Shown in pieces: positions 50,587 through 57,890 of a stretch of DNA of 64,000 bases. The DNA is from Flavobacterium bernardetii (lineage in GTDB: Bacteria; Bacteroidota; Bacteroidia; Flavobacteriales; Flavobacteriaceae): contig NZ_JAANOQ010000005.1 in NCBI RefSeq assembly GCF_011305415.1, positions 236,582 through 300,581 on the forward strand, given 5' to 3'. The notes beneath the pieces are model-generated. The model saw only the letters and a list, made by a program, of their open reading frames with translations, had not been told where the DNA came from and searched no databases. The first letter of the stretch is position 1, and each line of letters begins with the position of its first letter. The position numbers and the translations under genes are program-made.

Positions 50587-52211
50587 TTTATAAAGCTAAT
50601 GTTTTTGACCGTTCCTTCAGATGAAAGTTCCATACTTACAATTTGATTGTTTGAATTTCTTTTAAACTGATAAGAAGTTCGAGCATTATTGCCAAATTCA
50701 TCTTTTTCTATGGTTGATAATGGTGTGTTTTCATTGTTTTTATAGGTTAAGAATAGTTTGTTGTCTTTTTCAAAAAAGGAGTAAGTGGTTTTTAGCTCTT
50801 CGGAATAATAAATACCAACAAATTCATTGATTTTTACAGTTTCTGGTTTTACAAATTGTGCTTTTTTGAAGTAAAAAGGCGGGCCTCCAAAAGAAATAAT
50901 TAAATCTTTATTTTTGTCTTTTGTGAAATCATAAGTAACACTTTCATTATTTATTCTGTGAAATTTATTTTTTTCAAATGCTAAAAGACTAATTCCTTTT
51001 TTAGCTTGACTTCCTTTTGCTTTAAGCGTATCATTTTCCACAAAGATTTCCATCTTCATGGCGCTATTCATTTCTTTATATTGCCCAATAAAAGCATCTA
51101 AATTCTCGTTTTGATAAAGCTTCTTTATATTTGATTTTTCTATAGTTTCTTCGTTAAGAAACAAATCTAAAATTTGATAGGAAATAGGAGTAGGGTTAAT
51201 CGACTCTAAATTCGTCATGATAATTACACCTAAGTTTTTTTCTGGAACAGTAATCAATTGCGATTGTCCGCCCCAACCAAAACCACTATGACTAATTGTT
51301 TGAAAGCCTTTATACTTGTCCACCATTACGCCTCGTGCATATTTGGCTTTTTCGCCATTTTCTAATTTCTCAGATTGAATTAAAAATTTCGAAAGTGATT
51401 TGAATTCCGAATTAGCTCCATTTAAAACAGCAATCCATTTTGAAAGATCTTCAACGGTTGAAGCCATACTTCCAGCACCATAACTTTCTTGTGAACTTGT
51501 GTTTGAAATATATTTTCCATTTGTAAATTGATAACCAACAGCTTTGTTTTCAATAATTTGTTTGTTAGAAGTTTTAAAGCAACTGGAGTTCATTTGTAAA
51601 GGTTTAAACAATTTTTCTTTGGCAAATTCATTCAAATTTTTTCCCGAAATTCTTTCTATAATAATTGTTAATAGGTTATAATTTGTATTGCTGTACAACA
51701 CTTTTTCTCCAGGTTTTTTGTTTAATCCTTTTTGATTAGCCGCAAGTTGTAAAACCGTTTCATTATTATAATATTCTGAATCATAATCAAAACCTTGTAA
51801 ATCCATTATCGTATGGTAATTTCTGATTCCGCTGGTGTGATTTAGTAAATGTTTTATTTTTATTGGCGTTCCGTAATTAGGTATTTCAGGTAGATATTTT
51901 CGAATGTCATCATCTAAAGAAAGCTTTTTTTCTTGTACTAAAACCCAGATGCAAGAAGCTGTAAATTGTTTTGCTATTGAAGCGATACTAAATGCCGTTT
52001 TTGTGTCGTTTTTGATGTTTTTTTCAACCGAAGCAAACCCAATTCCTTTCACATAAATTAAGTTTCCGTTTTCAACAATACCAATACTTAAACCTGGAGA
52101 ATTTGGTTTGTTGTATGATTGCAGAATGACATCTATTTTCTCCGTTTTGTTTTCTTGGCTGTGAATCTTACACGTAAAAAAAACAAATAGAAATAGAATT
52201 ACTCTCATCAT
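50568..52211 (-). CDS. Secreted serine hydrolase of the beta-lactamase/class C family
   Basis: A 547-residue protein with signal peptide (MMRVILFLFVFFTCKIHSQ). The beta-lactamase-fold domain (about 20-345) shows the SxxK motif SIAK (Ser78-Lys81), the YxN motif LYSNTNY (about 165-171) and HSGFGWGG in place of KTG. Such proteins act as D,D-peptidases, esterases or peptide hydrolases; a resistance role is not indicated. The C-terminal about 200 residues carry repeated beta motifs and no T9SS domain. It is the last gene of the PadR operon. The ATG at 52211 overlaps the stop of the small upstream gene (ATGA), so translation is coupled. Confidence 0.85.
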   Translation of the reverse strand: MMRVILFLFVFFTCKIHSQENKTEKIDVILQSYNKPNSPGLSIGIVENGNLIYVKGIGFASVEKNIKNDTKTAFSIASIAKQFTASCIWVLVQEKKLSLDDDIRKYLPEIPNYGTPIKIKHLLNHTSGIRNYHTIMDLQGFDYDSEYYNNETVLQLAANQKGLNKKPGEKVLYSNTNYNLLTIIIERISGKNLNEFAKEKLFKPLQMNSSCFKTSNKQIIENKAVGYQFTNGKYISNTSSQESYGAGSMASTVEDLSKWIAVLNGANSEFKSLSKFLIQSEKLENGEKAKYARGVMVDKYKGFQTISHSGFGWGGQSQLITVPEKNLGVIIMTNLESINPTPISYQILDLFLNEETIEKSNIKKLYQNENLDAFIGQYKEMNSAMKMEIFVENDTLKAKGSQAKKGISLLAFEKNKFHRINNESVTYDFTKDKNKDLIISFGGPPFYFKKAQFVKPETVKINEFVGIYYSEELKTTYSFFEKDNKLFLTYKNNENTPLSTIEKDEFGNNARTSYQFKRNSNNQIVSMELSSEGTVKNISFIKQKNRL

Positions 52212-52387
52212 GATTTAACTGATTTGTATTTCTGATAAAAGTAAGTTGGCACTAATCCGAAGTTTAATAATAAGAAACCCGCAAATACAATCATACCGCG
52301 ACAAGGCCAAACTAAGAATTCAAACATAGCACCAATTCCAAGAATAAAAGTGGTTAAAAAACCTAAGATGTAAAATGATTTTGTCAT
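52208..52387 (-). CDS. Small membrane protein (59 residues) of the PadR operon
   Basis: The minus strand encodes MTKSFYILGFLTTFILGIG, then AMFEFLVWPCRGMIVFAGFL and LLNFGLVPTYFYQKYKSVKS. Two membrane segments (about 5-24 and 31-48) are separated by a short loop containing WPCRG. It starts 3 bases after the preceding gene's stop and overlaps the serine hydrolase start by four bases (ATGA), so it is a genuine cistron in a tightly packed operon. No family recognised; the loop Cys is the only notable residue. Confidence 0.7.
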   Translation of the reverse strand: MTKSFYILGFLTTFILGIGAMFEFLVWPCRGMIVFAGFLLLNFGLVPTYFYQKYKSVKS

Positions 52388-52389
52388 AA

Positions 52390-52830
52390 CTATTTGTTTA
52401 ATAAAATTGTTTTTTGTTTGGAATGTTTATATCTGTTATAAAACACGAATGGAATAGTAATGAAGATTAAAATGGCAAATCCGGTTGCTAATAAAATACT
52501 TGAGTACGGCCATTTATTAAGTTTGAACAAAAACCCTAAAGCCAATAACATAACATTAAAAGTAGAAAGTAAAAAAAAGGCTCTTTTTCTGTATAGAAAA
52601 GAGTGTATTAATGCTTTTTCATTAATTGTATTTTGCATATTTTGAATGGCACTATAACCTCCTAAGTTTTGAATCGCTTCTTGATACGCCGTTTCAAAAC
52701 TATTTCCATTATAACATTCAATATGCGTGCAAATATGATCCATTAAATCCTCTTTCAAATTTTGATCATTTACACCATAGAAGTTCAAATTATTTTCTAT
52801 ATATACAACGTTTGCGTCAGTTAGTGTCAT
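52390..52830 (-). CDS. Membrane protein of the PadR operon (DUF1700-like layout)
   Basis: A 146-residue protein. Residues 1-70 form a soluble helical domain (YIENNLNFYGVNDQNLKEDLMDHICTHIEC in part: NLKEDLMDHICTHIECYNG), like the HAAS/DUF1700 signalling domain often paired with PadR regulators. Two membrane helices (about 83-101 and 108-128) follow and a basic tail ends the protein. Its start overlaps the padR stop by four bases. In other bacteria such proteins are coupled to PadR-controlled membrane stress or transport genes. Specific role unknown. Confidence 0.7.
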   Translation of the reverse strand: MTLTDANVVYIENNLNFYGVNDQNLKEDLMDHICTHIECYNGNSFETAYQEAIQNLGGYSAIQNMQNTINEKALIHSFLYRKRAFFLLSTFNVMLLALGFLFKLNKWPYSSILLATGFAILIFITIPFVFYNRYKHSKQKTILLNK

Positions 52831-53165
52831 AATTTAATCTTTTCCGAGTTAAAAATTAAGTGCAGCGTAGTTATGAAATCGTTTAATTCTGCCGTTATTT
52901 CTGTAATTGCTAACTTACCAGATGGCGTAATTCTATAATATTTTCTTACTCGTTTTCCGATGTATACTTTTTCTGTTTCTAAAATACCATCCGCTTCTAA
53001 TTTGTGTAAAATTGGATACATCGCACCTTCTGAAATGTCAATTTTACCTTTGGTCATTTCTTTCACTTTTTGAGTAATTTCATAGCCATACATTTTATCA
53101 TTTTCACTTATCAGTTTTAAAATGATGGGAAGTAGGGTTCCTTTGGTTAATTCTTTACTATACAT
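52827..53165 (-). CDS. PadR-family transcriptional regulator
   Basis: A 112-residue winged-helix protein. It opens MYSKELTKGTLLPIILKLI and contains MYGYEITQKVKEMTKGKIDISEGAMYPILHKLEADGILE (part: EGAMYPILHKLEADGIL), the PadR winged-helix signature. The C-terminal helix (residues 75-112) is the dimerisation element. First gene of a four-cistron minus-strand operon (padR, membrane protein, 59-residue membrane protein, serine hydrolase); PadR proteins generally autoregulate. The effector is not evident. Confidence 0.9.
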   Translation of the reverse strand: MYSKELTKGTLLPIILKLISENDKMYGYEITQKVKEMTKGKIDISEGAMYPILHKLEADGILETEKVYIGKRVRKYYRITPSGKLAITEITAELNDFITTLHLIFNSEKIKL

Positions 53166-53281
53166 TTTTCAAATATACATTTTTATTTAATACATCGTAA
53201 TAAAATGTATTATTTTTTTAAATCATTGATTTTATGCCTATTTTTAACCTTTATTTATTCTTATTTTAAATAATCATATCG

Positions 53282-53289
53282 TAAATTTG
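53282..53289 (+). promoter_or_regulatory. sufS promoter box (TAAATTTG)
   Basis: TAAATTTG fits TAnnTTTG and lies 17 bases before the sufS ATG, in the divergent spacer with padR. Confidence 0.55.
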
Positions 53290-53306
53290 CCACAAATAGT
53301 TTTGAT

Positions 53307-54527
53307 ATGTTCGATGTTCAGAAAATAAGAGCACAATTTCCAATATTGTCACAAACCGTAAACGGAAAACCATTAGTGTATTTTGATAACGGAGCGACTT
53401 CGCAAAAACCTCAAGTAGTAATTGACAGTATTGTGGAGTATTATTCCAAATACAACGCTAATATTCATCGTGGAGTTCATACGTTGAGTCAACTTGCTAC
53501 GGATGCTTATGAAGAAGCGCGATTCAAAATCCAAAGACATTTTAACGCGAAACATTCTTACGAGATTATTCTTACTTCGGGAACGACCGAAAGTATTAAT
53601 TTAGTAGCTAATGGTTTTGCTTCTTTATTACAAATAGGTGACGAAATTATTGTTTCTGCATTAGAACATCACAGTAATATTGTGCCTTGGCAAATGTTAT
53701 GTGAACATACAGGTGCGATTTTAAAAGTCATTCCAATGAATCTTCATGGCGAATTAATCATGGAAGAATATGACAAATTACTTTCTAATAAAACGAAATT
53801 AGTATGTTGTAATCACATTTCAAATGCATTAGGTGTTTTAAATCCAATTGAAGAAATTATTCAAAAAGCACATGCTGTTGGCGCAGCAGTTTTAATTGAC
53901 GGTGCCCAATCTTGTCCGCATATTAAACCTGACGTTCAAGCGTTAGATGTTGATTTTTATGTGACTTCTGCTCATAAAATGTGTGGACCAACCGGTGTTG
54001 GAATGCTTTACGGAAAAGAAGAATGGTTACGTAAATTACCACCTTACAAAGGCGGCGGAGAAATGATTGCGACAGTAACTTTCGAAAAAACTACGTATGC
54101 CGATTTGCCTCATAAATTTGAAGCGGGAACCCCAAATATTTGCGGTGGAATTGCTTTCGGAGCCGCAATTGATTACATGAATGAAGTCGGTTTTGATAAC
54201 ATTGCCAAACACGAACATGAATTATTAGTGTACGGAACTCAAAGATTACAAGAAATTGAAGGAGTAACTATTTATGGTCCAACAGATTTAAACAAAAAAG
54301 CTTCAGTGATTTCTTTCAATATTGAAAACATTCATCCGTATGATATTGGCACGATTATAGATAAATTAGGTATAGCGGTGCGAACAGGTCATCATTGCGC
54401 ACAACCGATAATGGACTTTTTCAAAATTCCTGGTACAATTAGAGCAAGTTTTGCCTTTTATAATACTAAAGAAGAAATTGATATATTTGTAGAGGCCGTT
54501 AAAAAAGCAAAAATGATGTTATCTTAA
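53307..54527 (+). CDS. sufS: Cysteine desulfurase SufS
   Basis: A 406-residue PLP enzyme supplying persulfide sulfur for Fe-S cluster assembly. It opens FPILSQTVNGKPLVYFDNGA, carries the class II motif NIHRGVHTLSQ, the PLP lysine in SAHKMCGPTGVG (Lys224), and the active-site Cys in GHHCAQPIMDF (Cys364). Catalytic residues are intact. Downstream are a lipoprotein, sufE and a MIP18-family gene, so this is a partial suf cluster; sufBCD are not in the window. Confidence 0.95.
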   Translation: MFDVQKIRAQFPILSQTVNGKPLVYFDNGATSQKPQVVIDSIVEYYSKYNANIHRGVHTLSQLATDAYEEARFKIQRHFNAKHSYEIILTSGTTESINLVANGFASLLQIGDEIIVSALEHHSNIVPWQMLCEHTGAILKVIPMNLHGELIMEEYDKLLSNKTKLVCCNHISNALGVLNPIEEIIQKAHAVGAAVLIDGAQSCPHIKPDVQALDVDFYVTSAHKMCGPTGVGMLYGKEEWLRKLPPYKGGGEMIATVTFEKTTYADLPHKFEAGTPNICGGIAFGAAIDYMNEVGFDNIAKHEHELLVYGTQRLQEIEGVTIYGPTDLNKKASVISFNIENIHPYDIGTIIDKLGIAVRTGHHCAQPIMDFFKIPGTIRASFAFYNTKEEIDIFVEAVKKAKMMLS

Positions 54528-54538
54528 AATTTATAACT

Positions 54539-55036
54539 ATGAAAGCAATTACAATATTAGCAACTATCGCAATCACAATAACGGGTTGCAACTGTCAAAA
54601 AAAAGCAACGGATTCTAATGTTGTAGCGAATAGTGATGCATTAAAAGATGCTATTACAAATAACAAAACCCAAAGTGTTGTGCCAACTATTTATTATGAT
54701 GCAGTCTCAAGAGGTTTTGCTTTAGCGACGAAAGTTGAAAATAAAGTTTTATATATTTCTAGAGACAGAGAATTCAAAGAATATTCAGAAAAAATTGAAA
54801 TTTCTGATTCGGATTGGAAAGAAATTTCTGCATTGGCAACAGCTGTCAATTTAGAAAAGGTAAAAGACATGAAATGGCCAACAGAACAAAGATATTATGA
54901 TGGTGCGCCACATGCAAATATTACTTTCGAAGCGAAAGGTGTTAAATATCCAGCTAATGGTTTTGATCATGGACATCCGCCAGCAGAAGTTGAAAAATTA
55001 GTGAATAAAATTTTAAGTTTAGTTGAAAAAAAATAA
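54539..55036 (+). CDS. Lipoprotein of unknown function between sufS and sufE
   Basis: A 165-residue protein with lipoprotein signal (MKAITILATIAITITGC, Cys17; a second Cys follows in CNCQ). The globular part includes YDAVSRGFALATKVENKVLYISRDREFKEY (in part: YISRDREFKEYSEKI) and WPTEQRYYDGAPHANITFEA, ending NGFDHGHPPAEVEKLVNKIL. The His-rich HGHPP stretch could bind metal but that is speculation. Not a known suf gene. It starts 11 bases after sufS and its stop overlaps the sufE start (TAATG), so it is firmly inside the operon. Confidence 0.7.
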   Translation: MKAITILATIAITITGCNCQKKATDSNVVANSDALKDAITNNKTQSVVPTIYYDAVSRGFALATKVENKVLYISRDREFKEYSEKIEISDSDWKEISALATAVNLEKVKDMKWPTEQRYYDGAPHANITFEAKGVKYPANGFDHGHPPAEVEKLVNKILSLVEKK

Positions 55037-55455
55037 TGAATATTAAAGAAATACAAAACGAAATTGTTGATGAATTTTCAATGTTCGATGATTGGATGGA
55101 ACGTTACGAATACATTATCGAGTTAGGAAAAGGATTACCAATTATTGAAGACCAATACAAAACGGAAGACAACATCATTAAAGGTTGTCAGTCTAAAGTG
55201 TGGGTTCACGCCGAAGAAAAGGAGGGAAAGGTTGTTTTTTCAGCAGATAGCGACGCCATTTTAACTAAAGGGATTATTGCTATTTTAATTAGAGCTTTTT
55301 CGAACCAAACTCCAGCCGCGATTTTAGAAGCAAATACGGATTTCGTAGACGAAATTGGACTAAAAGAACATCTTTCTGCTACTCGTGCTAACGGTTTGGT
55401 TTCGATGATTAAAAAAATAAAATTATATGCGTTAGCTTTTGAAGCTAGACAATAA
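55036..55455 (+). CDS. sufE: Sulfur transfer protein SufE
   Basis: A 139-residue protein that accepts persulfide from SufS. The active-site Cys51 is in IIKGCQSKVWVHA. The flanking block WMERYEYIIELGKGLP and the C-terminal RANGLVSMIKKIKLYAL are typical. Translationally coupled to the upstream lipoprotein (TAATG). Length and motif match E. coli SufE, whose Cys is also residue 51. Confidence 0.93.
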   Translation: MNIKEIQNEIVDEFSMFDDWMERYEYIIELGKGLPIIEDQYKTEDNIIKGCQSKVWVHAEEKEGKVVFSADSDAILTKGIIAILIRAFSNQTPAAILEANTDFVDEIGLKEHLSATRANGLVSMIKKIKLYALAFEARQ

Positions 55456-55469
55456 AAAGTTTAAAATAA

Positions 55470-55503
55470 TTCACTTTGTGCCTTCGTGCCTTTGTGACAA
55501 AAC
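55470..55503. repeat. TTTGTGCCTTCGTG-type spacer repeat
   Basis: CACTTTGTGCCTTCGTGCC and CTTTGTGACAAAACAAATAA are reiterated TTTGTG/CTTCGTG words; they would encode the first residues of a longer frame of the next gene (55476), which is why the later ATG is preferred. Confidence 0.55.
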
Positions 55504-55511
55504 AAATAAAA

Positions 55512-55835
55512 ATGGAAGAATTTAAAGACGAAGTAAACCTAGGTGAAGATGTAGTAAGAGCATTAAAAGGAATCTATGATCCAGAAATCCCTGTGGATAT
55601 TTACGAATTAGGTTTAATTTATGATGTAATGATTAACGAAGACAATGAAGTTAAAATTTTAATGACATTAACTTCGCCAAATTGCCCTGTAGCCGAATCT
55701 TTACCAAAAGAAGTGGAAGAAAAAGTGCAAAAAATTGATACGATTAAATCTTGTGAAGTAGAAATTACTTTTGATCCGCCTTGGAGCAAAGATTTAATGA
55801 GTGAAGAAGCCAAATTAGAATTAGGAATGCTTTAA
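55512..55835 (+). CDS. MIP18/SufT-family Fe-S assembly protein
   Basis: A 107-residue protein of the DUF59/MIP18 family. The motifs GIYDPEIPVDIYELGLIYDV and LTSPNCPVAESLPKEVEEKV and TFDPPWSKDLMSEEAKLELG are the family hallmarks. Such proteins assist Fe-S cluster maturation or transfer. The start is ATG at 55512; the longer frame from 55476 runs through a spacer repeat. Last Fe-S-related gene of the cluster. SufT and PaaD families share this fold and the distinction is by context. Confidence 0.88.
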   Translation: MEEFKDEVNLGEDVVRALKGIYDPEIPVDIYELGLIYDVMINEDNEVKILMTLTSPNCPVAESLPKEVEEKVQKIDTIKSCEVEITFDPPWSKDLMSEEAKLELGML

Positions 55836-55841
55836 AAAATA

Positions 55842-55916
55842 GTCATAAAGTCAAAGTTCTGAAAGTCTTAACGTTTTGGACTTTACGACTTTCGACTTTA
55901 CGACATTAAGACTAAA
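55842..55916. repeat. Repeat mosaic between the sufT-like gene and DUF2480 gene
   Basis: Reiterated ACTTTACGACTTTCGACTTTAC and its complement words AAAGTC and GTCTTAA/TTAAGAC form partial inverted repeats, ending 3 bases before the next ATG. It is low-complexity spacer DNA of a family distinct from the other repeats in the window. Confidence 0.6.
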
Positions 55917-55918
55917 AC

Positions 55919-56422
55919 ATGGACGAAATAGTAAATAAAGTTGCGAATAGTAAGTTACTAGTTTTCGATTTAGAAGATTATTATCCAGATGATCATGTGA
56001 TAGCAGTAGACATTTCGCAATGGTTGTTTGGTGGATTTATTTTGAAAGAAGCCGAATTTAGAGAACAATTAAAAAATACAGATTGGTCTTTATATGAAGA
56101 TAAATATGTGGCGTTGTTTTGTTCGGAAGATGCGATATTACCGGCTTGGGCTTATACGTTAGTAGCAGTTCATTTAGCACCGTTTGCTTTAAAAGTAATT
56201 CATGGCGATAAAAAAACTGCGATTATTGATTGGTACCAAGACATTTTAAACAAATTAGATTACACGGAATATTTCGAGAAACCTTTAATTTTAAAAGGTT
56301 GTTCTAAAAAAGAAGTTCCGAATGAAGTCTACACTTTAGCCATTCAAAAACTAATGAAGGTTTCTAAAAGTATTATGTTTGGAGAAGCTTGCTCAGCAGT
56401 TCCTTTGTTTAAGAAGAAATAA
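55919..56422 (+). CDS. DUF2480-family protein
   Basis: A 167-residue soluble protein of the DUF2480 family, found in Bacteroidota. Blocks seen: LLVFDLEDYYPDDHVIAVDIS, WLFGGFILKEAEFREQLKN, CSEDAILPAWAYTLV and FGEACSAVPLFKK. Three Cys residues (two of them in the last third) could bind a metal or cluster; its constant place behind suf genes hints at a link to Fe-S metabolism, but no reaction is known. Own translation start; followed by a strong shared terminator. Confidence 0.75.
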   Translation: MDEIVNKVANSKLLVFDLEDYYPDDHVIAVDISQWLFGGFILKEAEFREQLKNTDWSLYEDKYVALFCSEDAILPAWAYTLVAVHLAPFALKVIHGDKKTAIIDWYQDILNKLDYTEYFEKPLILKGCSKKEVPNEVYTLAIQKLMKVSKSIMFGEACSAVPLFKKK

Positions 56423-56435
56423 TTCGGATATATAA

Positions 56436-56482
56436 AACATAAAAAAAACCAGTCAATTTAGTAGTTGACTGGTTTTTTTATG
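56436..56482. terminator. Bidirectional terminator between the DUF2480 gene and hflX
   Basis: AACATAAAAAAAACCAGTCAA pairs with TTGACTGGTTTTTTTATGTT almost perfectly (about 20 bp), loop TTTAGTAG. It lies 13 bases after the DUF2480 stop and just before the hflX stop on the other strand. Confidence 0.9.
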
Positions 56483-56483
56483 T

Positions 56484-57731
56484 TTAATCTTCAGTATCAT
56501 CTTCATCGTCCTCTTCCTCAATCACATCTTTATAATCTGGATATAAAAATTTATTATAAGGAAAACGACTGATGTGAATTTCTCTTACAGCTCCGTAAAG
56601 TTTTTCTCTAAAAGCTTCAAAGTTTTGTTTTTCTGTTGCCGAAATAAAAAGCGTATTGTTTTCTCCTAAATTACTCATCCAAGTTCTTTCCCAATCTTGA
56701 AGCGAGAAGTTTTTGGTGGTTTTTTCAATAGTTTCGTCGTTTTCATCAATCTTTACATACTTGTACGCATCAATCTTATTGAAAACCATTATCGTTGGTT
56801 TATCGGCACTTTTAATGTCTAATAAAATTTTGTTTACTGCCGCAATATGATCTTCAAATTCAGGATGAGAAATATCTACAACATGTAATAACAAATCGGC
56901 TTCTCTAACTTCGTCAAGCGTACTTTTAAATGAATCTACTAGTTGAGTTGGTAATTTTCTAATGAAACCAACCGTATCCGAAAGTAAGAAAGGTAAATTT
57001 TTAATCACCGTTTTTCTAACCGTAGTATCAAGTGTAGCGAATAATTTGTTTTCTACAAAAACTTCACTTTTTCCAACGGCATTCATTAATGTTGATTTTC
57101 CAACATTCGTATAACCCACTAAAGCCACACGAACCATCGCACCACGATTGCCACGTTGTGTCGACATTTGTTTATCGATAACCTTAATTTTTTCTTTTAG
57201 TAACGAAATTCGATCACGTACAATACGTCTGTCCGTTTCAATTTCCGTTTCTCCAGGACCACGCATACCAATTCCACCTCGTTGACGTTCTAAGTGAGTC
57301 CACATTCCGGTTAATCGAGGTAATAAATACTGACATTGTGCTAATTCTACTTGCGTTCTGGCATAAGATGTTTCAGCACGTTGCGCAAAAATATCCAAGA
57401 TTAAATTGGTTCGGTCTAAAACCTTGCAATCTAATTCTCTTGTAATATTTTTTTGTTGTGAAGGCGTTAATTCGTCATCAAAAATCACCGAATTGATATC
57501 GTGTTCTTTAATATAAACTTTAATCTCTTCTAATTTTCCAGTTCCAACGAATGTTTTTGGATGAGGTTTATCTGTTTTTTGAGAAAATCGTTTTACGACC
57601 TCTCCACCAGCTGTAAATGTTAAAAATTCCAGCTCATCAAGGTATTCATTTAGTTTTTCTTCATTTTGGTTTTGTGTAACAATCCCAACAATAGCGGTCC
57701 TTTCAAAGGTGTGTTTTTCAATTTCTAACAT
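56484..57731 (-). CDS. hflX: GTPase HflX
   Basis: A 415-residue ribosome-associated GTPase that splits stalled ribosomes. The N-terminal HflX domain (about 10-195) contains LTPSQQKNITRELDCKVLDRT (part: PSQQKNITRELDCKVLDR) and RRGGIG-like block QRGGIGMRGPGETEIETDRR. The G-domain has G1 GYTNVGKST (206-214), G3 DTVGF and G4 NKID. The C-terminus is a short acidic tail (IEEEDDEDDTED). The chosen ATG at 57731 gives the usual opening MLEIEKHTFERTAIVG; an in-frame codon at 57782 would add 17 hydrophobic residues. Confidence 0.93.
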   Translation of the reverse strand: MLEIEKHTFERTAIVGIVTQNQNEEKLNEYLDELEFLTFTAGGEVVKRFSQKTDKPHPKTFVGTGKLEEIKVYIKEHDINSVIFDDELTPSQQKNITRELDCKVLDRTNLILDIFAQRAETSYARTQVELAQCQYLLPRLTGMWTHLERQRGGIGMRGPGETEIETDRRIVRDRISLLKEKIKVIDKQMSTQRGNRGAMVRVALVGYTNVGKSTLMNAVGKSEVFVENKLFATLDTTVRKTVIKNLPFLLSDTVGFIRKLPTQLVDSFKSTLDEVREADLLLHVVDISHPEFEDHIAAVNKILLDIKSADKPTIMVFNKIDAYKYVKIDENDETIEKTTKNFSLQDWERTWMSNLGENNTLFISATEKQNFEAFREKLYGAVREIHISRFPYNKFLYPDYKDVIEEEDDEDDTED

Positions 57732-57890
57732 ATATATGTAAAATTTTAACAAAAATAGTCGATAATTTTCAATAAATAACAACGATGTTTTTTATCGATT
57801 TTAACTGTATTATATCGATTAATTTAGCTTAGGGACATATACTCATTACATTTGTTAATGATTATATAAACTTAAACAAACGCAAATATA

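Noticed and set aside
50568..52211. Antibiotic resistance role for the beta-lactamase-fold protein
   Set aside because: The KTG box is HSG-type and the C-terminal extension is unlike resistance enzymes; the general serine-hydrolase label is safer.
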